64,000 bases of DNA from an uncultured Oceanospirillaceae bacterium (GCA_937974825.1 CALJVD010000033.1:1-64000); one strand, 5' to 3'. Positions 1-9,629 are shown, numbered from the stretch's first letter. Notes: a model not told the origin generated them from the letters alone. Numbers and translations are program-made.

Positions 1-51
1 ACATATTAAACCGCGTTAAGCGTTCTGCGCTTCGCGCTAAGCGGAAAAATT

Positions 52-1281
52 ATGATTGAGATAAACGAACACTACCTAAAATTACAAGCCAGTTATTTAT
101 TTGCTGATATCAGTAAACGCATACAGGCATTTCAAGCCGAAAATCCTAGCAAAGAAGTGATTCGCTTAGGCATTGGTGACGTTACTGAACCTTTACCAGA
201 TGCCTGTATTCAAGCCATGCACAAAGCGGTTGATGAGCTTACTCAGGTGCAGTCTTTTCGTGGTTATGGCCCAGAACAAGGTTACGACTTTTTACGTGAA
301 ACCATCGCCAAGCACGACTTTCAAGCTCGTGGCGCTGCTATTGAAGCCGATGAGGTTTTTGTCAGCGATGGCTCAAAGTGTGATGTGGGTAATATTCAAG
401 AAATTTTCTCCACCGATGCGCATTTGGCCATCCCTGATCCGGTGTACCCTGTGTATGTTGATACCAACGTTATGGCAGGCCGAACCGGTATAAACCAAGA
501 TGATCGTTATCAAGGCATAGAGTATTTAGACTCCACCTCTGAAAATAACTACGTGCCTAATTTCCCTGATCATGAAGTGGATCTTATCTACTTGTGCTTT
601 CCCAATAACCCAACCGGTGCTTGTGCTTCACGCGATCAATTACAAGCTTGGGTCGATTATGCCCGTGCACATAAAGCCATTATTTTATTCGATGCGGCTT
701 ATGAAGCCTTTATTCAAGATCCTACTATCCCTCGTAGTATTTATGAAATTGAAGGCGCACAAGAAGTTGCCATTGAGTTTCGTAGCTTCTCTAAAACCGC
801 AGGCTTTACCGGTGTACGCTGTGCTTACACTGTGGTGCCTAAAGCATTAAAAGCCTATACAAAAAGTGGTGAGGCCGTATCGGTGCGTGATTTATGGCTA
901 CGCCGCCATACCACTAAGTTTAATGGTGTTTCTTACCCAATACAGCGTGCCGCTGCAGCCGTTTACAGCCGTGAGGGACAGCAGCAAGTACAAGCCTTAA
1001 TACAAGGCTATTTACGCAACGCTGCCTATATTCGTGAAAGCTTTCAGCGCTTAGGCTTTCGCTGTGTGGGTGGCGATAACTCCCCTTATATTTGGGTGCA
1101 AGTGGATCGCAGTGCTTGGGAGTTTTTTGACTTTCTACTTAACGAAGCCGGAGTGGTCTGTACCCCAGGATCTGGCTTTGGTGTTTGTGGCGAAAGCCAT
1201 GTACGTATCAGTGCCTTCAATAGCTACGACAATGTAGTCGCTGCGATGGAGCGTATCGAAAGCGTGTTAGCGACGGCCTAA
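52..1281 (+). CDS. dapL: LL-diaminopimelate aminotransferase
   Basis: PLP-dependent fold-type I aminotransferase of 409 residues. It would convert tetrahydrodipicolinate directly to LL-diaminopimelate with glutamate as donor, feeding lysine and peptidoglycan synthesis in the cytosol. Visible marks are the substrate loop FPNNPTGA (about 183-190), the cofactor-binding FDAAYEAF (about 213-220) and the Schiff-base lysine K248 in [10 protein letters not shown]. Length and the N-terminal [10 protein letters not shown] match the DapL family rather than AspC or ArgD. A purine-rich GGAAAA lies just before the ATG. Most gammaproteobacteria use the succinylase route (DapD/ArgD/DapE), so DapL is uncommon here. 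A dapF epimerase gene follows about 3 kb downstream on the same strand. Family assignment is firm; whether this is the only route in the cell cannot be seen. Confidence 0.9.
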   Translation: MIEINEHYLKLQASYLFADISKRIQAFQAENPSKEVIRLGIGDVTEPLPDACIQAMHKAVDELTQVQSFRGYGPEQGYDFLRETIAKHDFQARGAAIEADEVFVSDGSKCDVGNIQEIFSTDAHLAIPDPVYPVYVDTNVMAGRTGINQDDRYQGIEYLDSTSENNYVPNFPDHEVDLIYLCFPNNPTGACASRDQLQAWVDYARAHKAIILFDAAYEAFIQDPTIPRSIYEIEGAQEVAIEFRSFSKTAGFTGVRCAYTVVPKALKAYTKSGEAVSVRDLWLRRHTTKFNGVSYPIQRAAAAVYSREGQQQVQALIQGYLRNAAYIRESFQRLGFRCVGGDNSPYIWVQVDRSAWEFFDFLLNEAGVVCTPGSGFGVCGESHVRISAFNSYDNVVAAMERIESVLATA

Positions 1282-1302
1282 AGTCGGCTGTTTGATGATG
1301 TT

Positions 1303-1411
1303 GGCTTGAAGTGGGTATCAGCTAAAAGAAACTCTATGCCGCATGGATGCGGCATTGAAGCCCCCATGGATGGGTTTACGGCGGGTTTCTGATGCGATAC
1401 CCACTTAAGCC
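1303..1411. repeat. Intergenic inverted-repeat element with two ATGGAT-loop hairpins
   Basis: Nested palindrome in the dapL-amtB gap. The outer arms GGCTTGAAGTGGGTATC (1303-1319) and GATACCCACTTAAGCC (1396-1411) pair over 16 bp with one bulge. Inside, AGAAAC (1327-1332) pairs with GTTTCT (1385-1390). Within that, ATGCCGC-ATGGAT-GCGGCAT (1336-1355) is a 7-bp hairpin, and a second, short CCC-ATGGAT-GGG hairpin follows with the same loop. The layout is that of a palindromic repeat unit or a multibranched structured RNA. No second copy was noticed in this window. Confidence 0.7.
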
Positions 1412-1445
1412 AGGCACAACTCATTAGACAACGTTAACTAATATT

Positions 1446-1483
1446 AAAAAGGCCCATCACAATAGCTGTAATGGGCCTTTTTA
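1446..1483. terminator. Bidirectional terminator between dapL and amtB
   Basis: AAAAAGGCCCAT and ATGGGCCTTTTT form a stem around a 13-nt loop, with A and T runs on the two sides. It can therefore end both the rightward dapL transcript and the leftward amtB transcript. Confidence 0.85.
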
Positions 1484-1504
1484 GTACATGGAACTATTCG
1501 CTCG

Positions 1505-2773
1505 TTAGTTACCCTGAGTAAACTCCGGATAAGCCTCGATACCGCACTCACTAACGTCCGCGCCTTGGTACTCTTCAGTAGCACTCAAACGCAGCCCGAC
1601 TACTTTTTTGAGTACCCACCAAACCGCAAAAGAGGTGGTAAAGGCCCACACTAAGAGCGTAATCATTCCGATAAACTGGCCTGAGAATGTAGTTCCTTCG
1701 GCACTCAGTGGGACAACCATTAAGCTAAAGATACCAACACAGCCGTGTACAGAAATAGCCCCGACTGGATCATCGATTTTTATTTTATCTAAGCCAACGA
1801 TCGACAGCACCACAATGACCCCTGCAACCAAACCAATACAAGTCGCTAATAAAGGGGTAGGCGTGTCTGGGCTAGCAGTGATGGCCACTAAGCCCGCTAA
1901 GGCACCGTTAAGAATCATCGTAAGGTCAGCTTTGCGGAATTTAAGATAGCTCATAAATAAAGCCCCAATTAAACCGCCGGCAGCCGCTGCGTTTGTATTT
2001 AAGAAAACAATAGCAACAGTATGGGCACTGTTAATATCACTAACTTTCAATACAGAAGCACCGTTAAAACCAAACCAACCTAACCAAAGAATAAAGGTAC
2101 CTAAAGTCGCCAGTGGGATATTGGCACCAGGAATAGCTCTGGCATGCCCTTCTTTACTGTACTTGCCAATACGTGGGCCAAGCAGTAACACCCCGGCTAA
2201 AGCGGCGCAGGCACCCACCATATGCACAATGCCCGATCCCGCAAAGTCTTTAAAACCAATACTTTCAAAGCTAAATAAGCCCAATACCTCGGTGCTGCCC
2301 CAGCCCCAACTACCGCCGATGGGGTAAATTATTGCAGACATTACAATTGCAAAGCTTAGGAATACCCAAAGCTTCATCCGCTCAGCTATGGCACCCGAAA
2401 CAATCGACATACAGGTTGCGACAAACACGGTTTGAAAGAAAAAGTCGGCTGCAGGCGAATAAATCGCGGCGCCATTAAACCCATCTTCACGCAGAGCAAA
2501 CTCGTTTAAAATAGTGTCGGTATTAAGGTCGGTAATACCCAGTAACATATAACCGCCATCGTACATAACTTGATAACCCACCAATAAATAGACGGTACAA
2601 GCAATGGCATACAGGGCAATATTTTTGGTTAGAATTTCTGTGGTGTTTTTGCTGCGTACTAAACCAGACTCTAGCATAGTAAACCCAGCGGCCATCCACA
2701 TTACAAAAGCGCCTCCCATTAACAAATAGAAGGTGTCGAGCGCGTATTGAAGCGCATGAATATTATTTTCCAT
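1505..2773 (-). CDS. amtB: Ammonium transporter AmtB
   Basis: Inner-membrane ammonium channel of the Amt/Rh family, 422 residues with about eleven hydrophobic segments. The twin pore histidines are visible as H184 (GIVHMVG) and H343 (ISVHGCVG), and the conserved aspartate as D176 (FKDFAGSG). It lacks an obvious cleaved signal peptide, as some Amt proteins do. It is the last gene of a leftward operon after an outer-membrane protein gene and glnK. GlnK is known to plug AmtB reversibly when ammonium is plentiful. Expression is probably nitrogen controlled through the sigma-54 promoter at 3851-3868. Confidence 0.95.
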   Translation of the reverse strand: MENNIHALQYALDTFYLLMGGAFVMWMAAGFTMLESGLVRSKNTTEILTKNIALYAIACTVYLLVGYQVMYDGGYMLLGITDLNTDTILNEFALREDGFNGAAIYSPAADFFFQTVFVATCMSIVSGAIAERMKLWVFLSFAIVMSAIIYPIGGSWGWGSTEVLGLFSFESIGFKDFAGSGIVHMVGACAALAGVLLLGPRIGKYSKEGHARAIPGANIPLATLGTFILWLGWFGFNGASVLKVSDINSAHTVAIVFLNTNAAAAGGLIGALFMSYLKFRKADLTMILNGALAGLVAITASPDTPTPLLATCIGLVAGVIVVLSIVGLDKIKIDDPVGAISVHGCVGIFSLMVVPLSAEGTTFSGQFIGMITLLVWAFTTSFAVWWVLKKVVGLRLSATEEYQGADVSECGIEAYPEFTQGN

Positions 2774-2802
2774 GGCCAGCCTCCTTAGGCTTAGAGCGTT
2801 GA

Positions 2803-3150
<348 letters not shown>

Positions 3151-3807
3151 TTACAGTTCGATTGGTAGACTTAAGTTCACTAAAAAGAGAGTGGCATCCG
3201 CAGTGCTACCACCACTGCCTTGGTCAATCACTTGGCTGACTGCAAAGCGAAGGCGCTCATTAAATTGATAGCCTAAATCGACATGGCTGTAGGATGAGCT
3301 ACTGTCTTCATGGTCGTTAACCCCAAGAGACAGGCTAAGATCTTGGTAGCTATAGCTGAGCAGGTAGTAGAGGTAGTCACCGGCGATATCGTCGCTGGTG
3401 GGGGCAGTTAGGCTAACGCTAACGTCTTGGTAGCCTAGACCTAAGGAAACTTCCGCGTAATCGTTGAAGTCGACGATAGATGAGGCTGTTCCTTTCGTTT
3501 GTGGGTAGTAATAGTTTAGATAGCTTAGGTTGTAGCTAAAGTCGTTAATGGCGCCTTGATAGCCCAGATAAAAGTCGACTTCTGTGCCGAGCGTATCATC
3601 GCCCGATGAGCTCCAGATGCCTGCATAGGCACCACTTTGATGTTCGTATTCCAGAGTACCAGCGAGTGCTGGGGAACCATTACTTAAATCCAGACCACGA
3701 AATAAGTACAGGTTGGAAACATCGACAGAGGCACTTATCTCGGCGTGAACAGGCAGGGCTGCCATCGCACAAGTAATTAAAGCAGAGGCGTGAAGTAATT
3801 TTTTCAT
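3151..3807 (-). CDS. TIGR02001/Gcw_chp family outer-membrane protein
   Basis: A 218-residue protein with an N-terminal signal peptide (MKKLLHAS..., cut after VHA at about 22). The alternating hydrophobic strands rich in Tyr, Ser and Gly fit a small beta-barrel, and the motif NLYLFRGLDLSNGSPAL is typical of the TIGR02001 (Gcw_chp) family. It opens the glnK-amtB operon, an arrangement known in other proteobacteria. It may let ammonium or a related nitrogen source across the outer membrane, but that is inference from context. The sigma-54 promoter about 45 bp upstream would drive all three genes. Confidence 0.8.
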   Translation of the reverse strand: MKKLLHASALITCAMAALPVHAEISASVDVSNLYLFRGLDLSNGSPALAGTLEYEHQSGAYAGIWSSSGDDTLGTEVDFYLGYQGAINDFSYNLSYLNYYYPQTKGTASSIVDFNDYAEVSLGLGYQDVSVSLTAPTSDDIAGDYLYYLLSYSYQDLSLSLGVNDHEDSSSSYSHVDLGYQFNERLRFAVSQVIDQGSGGSTADATLFLVNLSLPIEL

Positions 3808-3850
3808 GGTAGATCCTTAGGTGTTATAAATGAGGAACGCCTTAGAACCA

Positions 3851-3868
3851 TTGCATTAACTGTGCCAA
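3851..3868 (-). promoter_or_regulatory. Sigma-54 promoter of the OMP-glnK-amtB operon
   Basis: Read leftward the sequence is TTGGCACAGTTAATGCAA. GG and GC are exactly 12 bases apart, as required for -24/-12 elements (consensus TGGCAC-N5-TTGCA). It sits about 45 bp before the ATG at 3807. This is the classic promoter class for glnK-amtB. Confidence 0.85.
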
Positions 3869-3964
3869 CTAGTAAAAAACCTTATCTATCAACAGGTTAA
3901 TGTTTTTTGGTGGCGATTAGGGCTAAGAAAATGCTTTGTAAGGGGGAGGTAAAAAGCAGTAAAA

Positions 3965-3979
3965 GCACCGAATAAGCGC
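3965..3979. promoter_or_regulatory. NtrC-like binding site, operon-side
   Basis: GCAC-N7-GCGC matches the NtrC dyad GCAC-N7-GTGC with one mismatch. It lies about 100 bp upstream of the leftward sigma-54 promoter, a normal distance for an enhancer site. Confidence 0.5.
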
Positions 3980-4024
3980 ATAGAAATAATCTTGGTCTTT
4001 GGTGGTGCAGTTTTCAGAAGTTTT

Positions 4025-4039
4025 GCTCTAGAGTAGTGC
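4025..4039. promoter_or_regulatory. NtrC-like binding site, dapF-side
   Basis: GCTC-N7-GTGC has one mismatch to the NtrC dyad. It lies about 50 bp upstream of the rightward sigma-54 promoter. A further GGTGGTGCA half site lies at 4001-4009 between the two dyads. Confidence 0.5.
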
Positions 4040-4089
4040 AGTTATGAAAAACGGGTGTTTGTAATACTTTGATTTATAAGGACTTTTAG

Positions 4090-4107
4090 TTGGCACGGTT
4101 CTCGCAA
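4090..4107 (+). promoter_or_regulatory. Sigma-54 promoter of dapF-nadE
   Basis: TTGGCACGGTTCTCGCAA matches the -24/-12 consensus at all -24 positions. The GG-to-GC distance is 12, and the single mismatch is TCGC for TTGC. The predicted start of transcription, near 4117, leaves a short leader with GGAG at 4122-4125 before the ATG at 4135. Confidence 0.8.
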
Positions 4108-4134
4108 TAGATAATCTATTTGGAGCCTTATACT

Positions 4135-4986
4135 ATGACCGAACTTGCCACTTCCCATTTATCATTTACAAAAATGCACGGCTTAGGTAATGATTTTATG
4201 GTGCTTGATGCTACCCAAGCCGCCATCGAACTAAGCAAAGAGCAAATTCAACTAATGGCTGATCGACATTTTGGCGTAGGCTTTGATCAGTTATTAATGG
4301 TGGAACCTGCCCCAACAAAGGATGTGGATTTTGGTTATCGAATATTTAATGCCGATGGCTCAGAGGTAGAGCAATGCGGGAATGGCGCACGTTGTTTTGC
4401 TGCCTTTGTGCGCAACAAAGGATTGTCGCAACACAATCCACTCCGTGTTGCCACTCAGTCGGGTGTGATTGAGCTATTGCTGTCAGACGATGGCTTAGTG
4501 CAGGTTAATATGGGTGTCCCTAAAACAGAGCCGAAAGACATTCCCTTTACCGCTTCAGGTAACGCCATCAGTTATAAAATTGCCATTGCCGGTGAGTTAA
4601 TTAACTTATCGGTGGTGAATATGGGTAATCCCCACGCCGTTATACAAGTGAATAATATTGATAAAGCACCGGTTGAACGATTAGGACCGCTGATTGAATC
4701 AAACTCTCACTTCCCTGAACGGGTCAATGTGGGTTTTATGCAGGTAATTTCATCGAGCCAGATTCGCTTGCGTGTCTATGAACGTGGTACAGGAGAAACC
4801 TTAGCCTGTGGTACGGGTGCTTGTGCAGCGGTAGTGGCTGGTATACGTGCCGGATTATTAGACAGCGAAGTTAAGGTTCAGCTACCTGGTGGCGAATTGA
4901 TTATCGAATGGAACGGACCAAATAGCCCAGTGGTAATGCATGGCCCCGCCGTGATGTTGTATGATGGGCAATGGTTACTCGATTAG
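4135..4986 (+). CDS. dapF: Diaminopimelate epimerase
   Basis: Converts LL- to meso-diaminopimelate using two cysteines. Both are present: C81 in EQCGNGARC and C225 in LACGTGAC, counted from the ATG at 4135. The protein is 283 residues, a few longer than usual at the N-terminus. I chose ATG 4135 because GGAG lies 9 bases before it and the sigma-54 promoter would start transcription near 4117. A TTG 15 bases earlier is too close to that start. It pairs functionally with dapL at the left edge. The usual gammaproteobacterial neighbours lysA and xerC are absent, and nadE follows 40 bp downstream. Sigma-54 control of dapF would be unusual. Confidence 0.95.
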   Translation: MTELATSHLSFTKMHGLGNDFMVLDATQAAIELSKEQIQLMADRHFGVGFDQLLMVEPAPTKDVDFGYRIFNADGSEVEQCGNGARCFAAFVRNKGLSQHNPLRVATQSGVIELLLSDDGLVQVNMGVPKTEPKDIPFTASGNAISYKIAIAGELINLSVVNMGNPHAVIQVNNIDKAPVERLGPLIESNSHFPERVNVGFMQVISSSQIRLRVYERGTGETLACGTGACAAVVAGIRAGLLDSEVKVQLPGGELIIEWNGPNSPVVMHGPAVMLYDGQWLLD

Positions 4987-5026
4987 GCATTAACGCCTTT
5001 ATTTTGAATTTAAGCAGGTTGATTGA

Positions 5027-5857
5027 ATGAAAAACCGTCAAGCCGAGATCGCCCAAGCATTGCAGGTGGTACCACCTTTTGCATCGACTCAAGACTTAGA
5101 GTCAGAGCTGAACCGTCGTATCGACTTTATTGCATCTAGTTTACAAACAACGGGTTTAAAGACGTTGGTGCTGGGGATTAGTGGTGGCGTTGATTCCACT
5201 TTGGCAGGACGTTTATCGCAGCTAGCGGTAGAGCGTTTACGAGCGCAAACTAACGATAACGGCTATCAGTTTATCGCCCTGCGTCTGCCTTATCAGACTC
5301 AGCAAGATGAAACCGATGCACAGGCGGCTTTAGCCTTTATAGGCGCGGATCAAATACGCGATATTAATATCGCAGCGTCGGTACAAGGCTTAGCGGCAGA
5401 AATCCCCGACCTTGAGCATCTACCCGCAGAAAAAGCCGACTTTATACGCGGAAATATCAAAGCGCGTATTCGCATGGTGGCACAATTTACGGTAGCGAAT
5501 GCCAATGCAGGGCTGGTTATAGGTACCGATCATGCGGCTGAAGCAGTAATGGGGTTTTTTACTAAATACGGCGACGGCGCTTGCGACTTAGCGCCTTTAA
5601 CGGGCTTAGTGAAAGGACAAATCCGTGCGATGGCGAGTCATTTAGGTGCAACCGATGCCTTAGCCTATAAAGTACCAACCGCAGACTTGGAAGAGCTCAA
5701 TCCATTAAAGCCCGACGAAGTGTCGTATGGCGTGAGTTACGACGATATTGATCGCTTTTTGCATGGCTTAGAAGTCAGCGATGCAGTGTATCAGCGTATT
5801 GTGAGTGCCTACGACGGCAGCCAACACAAACGCGAGATGCCTAAGGCTCCTCGCTAA
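5027..5857 (+). CDS. nadE: Ammonia-dependent NAD+ synthetase
   Basis: Makes NAD+ from deamido-NAD+, ATP and ammonia in the cytosol. The 276-residue protein has the PP-loop ATP-pyrophosphatase motif [10 protein letters not shown] near residues 50-59. It also has the conserved segment [19 protein letters not shown] that binds deamido-NAD. It lacks a glutaminase domain, so it relies on free ammonia. That fits its position in the same likely transcript as dapF, 40 bp downstream, behind a nitrogen-type promoter opposite amtB-glnK. Confidence 0.95.
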   Translation: MKNRQAEIAQALQVVPPFASTQDLESELNRRIDFIASSLQTTGLKTLVLGISGGVDSTLAGRLSQLAVERLRAQTNDNGYQFIALRLPYQTQQDETDAQAALAFIGADQIRDINIAASVQGLAAEIPDLEHLPAEKADFIRGNIKARIRMVAQFTVANANAGLVIGTDHAAEAVMGFFTKYGDGACDLAPLTGLVKGQIRAMASHLGATDALAYKVPTADLEELNPLKPDEVSYGVSYDDIDRFLHGLEVSDAVYQRIVSAYDGSQHKREMPKAPR

Positions 5858-5883
5858 TCTATACGCAAGATTTAAGCAGGCAT

Positions 5884-5911
5884 AAAAAAAGCAGCCCGAA
5901 GGCTGCTTTTA
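5884..5911. terminator. Bidirectional terminator nadE/pckA
   Basis: GCAGCC-CGAA-GGCTGC is a perfect 6-bp stem flanked by an A7 run on the left and T4 on the right, between converging genes. Confidence 0.85.
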
Positions 5912-5933
5912 AGTAATCAGTTTCGACTGATTA

Positions 5934-7466
5934 TTAAAGCTGGGGACCTGCTGCTTTAATAGCGTCTGAAACGTTATACTTTTTAAAGTTTTCAACGAAC
6001 TGAGCGGCTAGTTCTTTAGCAGCTGCGTTGTACTTTTCTGAGTCTGCCCATGCTTTGCTTGGGTTCAATAGCTTGCTATCAACGCCTTCGACTGCAGTTG
6101 GTACTTGTAGGTTAAATACAGGTACAGTTTCAGTTTCAACGTTACGTAGTTTGCCTGTTTGAATAGCAGCAATTACCGCACGAGTAGTAGGAATGCTGAA
6201 ACGCTCACCTACGCCGTAAGGACCGCCAGTCCAGCCAGTGTTCACTAGGTAAACCTGAGAATCAAACTCAGTCACACGCTTCATTAATAACTCAGCGTAT
6301 TCGCCTGCAGGACGTGGGAAGAACGGTGCACCAAAACAGGTAGAGAAAGTAGAACGTAAACCTTTTACGCCACCCATTTCAGTAGAACCAACCAATGCAG
6401 TGTAGCCAGATAGGAAGTGGTAAGCCGCTTGTTCTTTAGTAAGAACAGATACTGGAGGTAGTACACCAGTCATATCGCAAGTTAAGAAAATAACTGCTTT
6501 TGGCTCGCCTGCACGGTTTTCTAAAACGCGCTTTTCAATGTGGCTTAGTGGGTATGCGCAACGAGTGTTTTCAGTTTTAGAAACGTCATCGTAGTCGGCG
6601 ACACGAGTAACAGGGTCGATCACGACGTTTTCAACGATAGCACCGTAACGGATAGCATCCCAAATAATAGGTTCGTTTTTCTTAGACAGGTTGATTGTCT
6701 TAGCGTAGCAACCACCTTCAATGTTAAATACTGTGTCTTTGCCCCAACCGTGTTCGTCGTCACCAATTAAGTAACGTTCTGGGTCGGCAGAAAGAGTAGT
6801 TTTACCAGTGCCTGATAAACCGAAGAATAAGCACACATCGCCATCTTCACCAACGTTGGCTGAACAGTGCATAGGTAGCACGTCTACGTCTGGAAGTAGG
6901 AAGTTTTGTACGCCGAACATGGCTTTTTTCATTTCGCCGGCATAACGCATGCCCGCTAAAAGTACTTGGCGAGTAGCAAAGTTTAGAATAACAGTACCGT
7001 CAGAGTTAGTGCCGTCGCGCTCTGGTTCACAGACAAAGCCAGGTGCGTTAATTAGCGTCCACTGTTCTTTGTTAGACGGGTTGTACTCTTCAGGAAGAAT
7101 AAATAAGTTACGACCGAACAAGTTCTGCCAAGCAGTCTCAGTAATCATTTTAACTGGTTGGTAATGTTCAGGGCTGGCGCCAACGTGAACATTAGAAACA
7201 AATTGATCTTTGTCGGCTAAGTAGGCTTCTACGCGTGCCCATAGCTCATCAAATTTTTTGGCATCAAAAGGACGGTTAATGCTGCCCCAGTCGATAGCAT
7301 CTTTGCTGCCGGGTTCTTCAACAATAAAGCGGTCCATTGGCGAGCGACCAGTACGATGACCGGTTTCAACAACCAGTGCGCCATTATCTTGTAATTGACC
7401 TTCGCCACGTAAGATAGCTTGTTCAACTAGAAAGGAAGTCGACAAATCAGTGTAAATAGTACTCAT
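5934..7466 (-). CDS. pckA: Phosphoenolpyruvate carboxykinase (ATP)
   Basis: Converts oxaloacetate plus ATP to phosphoenolpyruvate and CO2, the first step of gluconeogenesis. The 510-residue protein carries the kinase P-loop GLSGTGKTT (about 216-224), the metal/ATP segment GDDEHGWG and the N-terminal substrate motif [14 protein letters not shown] start at ATG 7466 ([10 protein letters not shown]), preceded by GGGG about 8 bases upstream. An in-frame start 22 codons earlier would add a non-conserved arginine-rich tail. Its place beside hslO-hslR-yrfG matches enterobacterial gene order. Confidence 0.95.
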   Translation of the reverse strand: MSTIYTDLSTSFLVEQAILRGEGQLQDNGALVVETGHRTGRSPMDRFIVEEPGSKDAIDWGSINRPFDAKKFDELWARVEAYLADKDQFVSNVHVGASPEHYQPVKMITETAWQNLFGRNLFILPEEYNPSNKEQWTLINAPGFVCEPERDGTNSDGTVILNFATRQVLLAGMRYAGEMKKAMFGVQNFLLPDVDVLPMHCSANVGEDGDVCLFFGLSGTGKTTLSADPERYLIGDDEHGWGKDTVFNIEGGCYAKTINLSKKNEPIIWDAIRYGAIVENVVIDPVTRVADYDDVSKTENTRCAYPLSHIEKRVLENRAGEPKAVIFLTCDMTGVLPPVSVLTKEQAAYHFLSGYTALVGSTEMGGVKGLRSTFSTCFGAPFFPRPAGEYAELLMKRVTEFDSQVYLVNTGWTGGPYGVGERFSIPTTRAVIAAIQTGKLRNVETETVPVFNLQVPTAVEGVDSKLLNPSKAWADSEKYNAAAKELAAQFVENFKKYNVSDAIKAAGPQL

Positions 7467-7648
7467 ATTGGTGCCCCAAGGGTTCCTCTCAGTGGTGCGT
7501 GTACCCACGCCTGAAAATATACCTGCCAGCAAGCAGAGATGTAAAGGCGCCGGATTGTAGCAGAGTTAGACCAAATGCTAAACACTCTCTTTTGGAAAGC
7601 GCTCGTATTTGGCCTAAACTTTTGTTTACATGCCTTGCAAACGCAGTG

Positions 7649-8497
7649 CTAGTGCGGATGGCGCTCGGGAAATAAGCTTTCTACTTCCTTGCGATCAAAG
7701 CTGTAATGTTGCTGACAAAACTCGCAGTTAATACTAATGCGCTTCTGTTCTTCTAACAGCGCATTTAATTCATCATAGCCAAGTTGCGTTAATGCAGTAG
7801 CTATACGTGGTTTCGAGCAAGAGCAATAAAAGCCTAGCTCAGTGCTTGGAAACACACGGGTGTTTTCCTCATGGAATAAGCGGTGTAGCAACACATCAGC
7901 AGGAAGACCAAGTAACTCTTCGTCTTTTACTGTCGCAGATAACTGATGAATTCTATCCCATGCATCTTCGTCGGCAATTTCTTCGGCCGGCGTTGGAATT
8001 TTCTGAATCATTAAACCTGCCGCATTCTTACCGTCGGCGGTTAACCAGAATAAACTAGGCAGCTGTTCAGATTGAGCAAAATATTCTTCTAAGGCTGCAG
8101 CAATATTACCACCGCTGATGGCAGTGATGCCCTGATAGCGCTGACCCTGTTCTGGTTCTAGGGTAATAATCAATTGGCCATTCTCAAAGATTAATTCATG
8201 GTTGTCGGTAGTTTCATCATAGCGAGCAATGGCACGTAATTGGCCTTTTTCATTTGTCTCTGCTTGCAATAAACGAATATTACCCTCAAGACGGGCTTGT
8301 AAAGTAATACGTCCAGCAAATTTTAAGGTCGCACTTAAAATGGCGGTAGCTGCCATGAGCTCACCTAAGTGAGTAGCAACTAGTTGTGGGTATTTGTGAC
8401 GACGTATCACTTCTTGATAGCTTTCATTGAGATGGGTGATTTCACCACGAACATCGGTGCCGTCGAAGCTAAAACGCTGTAAGTAATCGCTGCTCAT
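7649..8497 (-). CDS. hslO: Redox-regulated chaperone Hsp33
   Basis: Holdase chaperone switched on by oxidation and unfolding. The four zinc-binding redox cysteines are present near the C-terminus as CxC (C225, C227) and CxxC (C258, C261). The length of 282 residues is normal. Its ATG directly abuts the stop codon of hslR, so the two genes are probably translationally coupled. Expected to act in the cytosol during oxidative heat stress. Confidence 0.95.
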   Translation of the reverse strand: MSSDYLQRFSFDGTDVRGEITHLNESYQEVIRRHKYPQLVATHLGELMAATAILSATLKFAGRITLQARLEGNIRLLQAETNEKGQLRAIARYDETTDNHELIFENGQLIITLEPEQGQRYQGITAISGGNIAAALEEYFAQSEQLPSLFWLTADGKNAAGLMIQKIPTPAEEIADEDAWDRIHQLSATVKDEELLGLPADVLLHRLFHEENTRVFPSTELGFYCSCSKPRIATALTQLGYDELNALLEEQKRISINCEFCQQHYSFDRKEVESLFPERHPH

Positions 8498-8881
8498 TTA
8501 ATAATCCTGCTGCTGCTTAAAGCGCGCTAAGTCACGACGCTCTTTTTTGTTGGGTTTATGGTCTGGAGTCTGCATAAAGCTTTTATTGATACGCCTTTGT
8601 TCGGCTTTATCCATACGATCTTTAATGCTTTGAGGTGTTTCTTCGTATAACAGTTGTGCTTCGGGGGCGCCGCGTCGTTGGTCCGACAATGCTTTAACGA
8701 TAATTACTTTCTCATCAAAACCTTGACGAACTTTTAGCGTGGCACCGATTTCTACTAGCTTACTTACTTTAGTACGCTGCCCTTCGTAATGCACTTTGCC
8801 GCCTTCAATCGCTGCTTTAGCTAAAGAGCGAGTTTTATAAAAGCGAGCGGCCCATAGCCATTTGTCGAGACGAATACTCAT
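8498..8881 (-). CDS. hslR: Ribosome-associated heat shock protein Hsp15
   Basis: Small RNA-binding protein that recycles 50S subunits carrying a stalled nascent chain. It has an S4 domain at the N-terminus (MSIRLDKWLWAARFYKTRS, about 1-60) and a basic tail rich in Lys and Arg. Length is 127 residues. It lies between yrfG and hslO on the same strand, the order found in Escherichia coli. Confidence 0.93.
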   Translation of the reverse strand: MSIRLDKWLWAARFYKTRSLAKAAIEGGKVHYEGQRTKVSKLVEIGATLKVRQGFDEKVIIVKALSDQRRGAPEAQLLYEETPQSIKDRMDKAEQRRINKSFMQTPDHKPNKKERRDLARFKQQQDY

Positions 8882-8936
8882 AATAATAAGCTGTTAGTAG
8901 AGGTTGGAAGAGTCTAATAATAAATATTGGGCTCAA

Positions 8937-9629
8937 TTAACAAATTTCAAGCGCCTGAGTATACAGAAGCTCATCAAATGCCTCGATACCAAAAAATTGA
9001 TCGTTAGTTTTAGCGGGCTTTTGGCTGTCGGGGTTGTTTACACACACGACCCACTCAACTCCCCAGCGAGCAGCGGACTCTAATACCGCATGACTGTCAT
9101 CTATAAAAATAGCACGGGATTTATCAAACCCTTCATCTTGTTCTAAAGCATTCCAAAACTCAGCTGTTTCTTTCGGTTGCTGATAGTCGTGTGAGCTAAT
9201 AATGCGGTCGACGTATTTGTTTAAGCCTGTATGCTGCATTTTTAAGTTAACGCTGTCTCGGTGGGCGTTAGTGACAATTACGGTGCGTTTGTTGAGCTCG
9301 CGCATATGTTGAAGAAAATCGAGCACTTGCGGACGAATAGCAATTTTGTGGGCAACGTCTTTTTTAAGCTCTAAAATATTCAGGCCGGTTAAGTCTGCCC
9401 AAAAATCTAGGCAGTACCAGTCGAGAGTGCCGACTAAACCAACAAAACTTTTATTTAAATCGGCAAGCGCTTCTGCTTCACTTATACCGCGAAGTTTGGC
9501 ATAACACTGAGGTACATAGGTTAGCCAAAAATAATTGTCGAAGTGCAAGTCTAATAAGGTGCCGTCCATATCCAATAAAACGGTATCTATTTGTTGCCAT
9601 TGTGGCGCGTGCATAGGGTTATACTTCAT
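8937..9629 (-). CDS. yrfG: GMP/IMP nucleotidase YrfG (HAD family)
   Basis: A 230-residue HAD hydrolase with motif I LLDMDGTLLDL (about 18-28, nucleophile Asp), motif II VTNAHR and motif IV IFIDDSHAVL. Length and the conserved position before hslR-hslO point to YrfG, which dephosphorylates GMP and IMP. Fifty-five bases separate it from hslR. The divergent nudE starts 30 bp away, so the two share a short promoter region. Confidence 0.88.
   Translation of the reverse strand: MKYNPMHAPQWQQIDTVLLDMDGTLLDLHFDNYFWLTYVPQCYAKLRGISEAEALADLNKSFVGLVGTLDWYCLDFWADLTGLNILELKKDVAHKIAIRPQVLDFLQHMRELNKRTVIVTNAHRDSVNLKMQHTGLNKYVDRIISSHDYQQPKETAEFWNALEQDEGFDKSRAIFIDDSHAVLESAARWGVEWVVCVNNPDSQKPAKTNDQFFGIEAFDELLYTQALEIC

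Noticed and set aside
1..51. GC-rich inverted segment before dapL
   Set aside because: AAGCG/CGCTT-like repeats are short and imperfect, and the upstream gene is outside the window, so nothing firm can be called.
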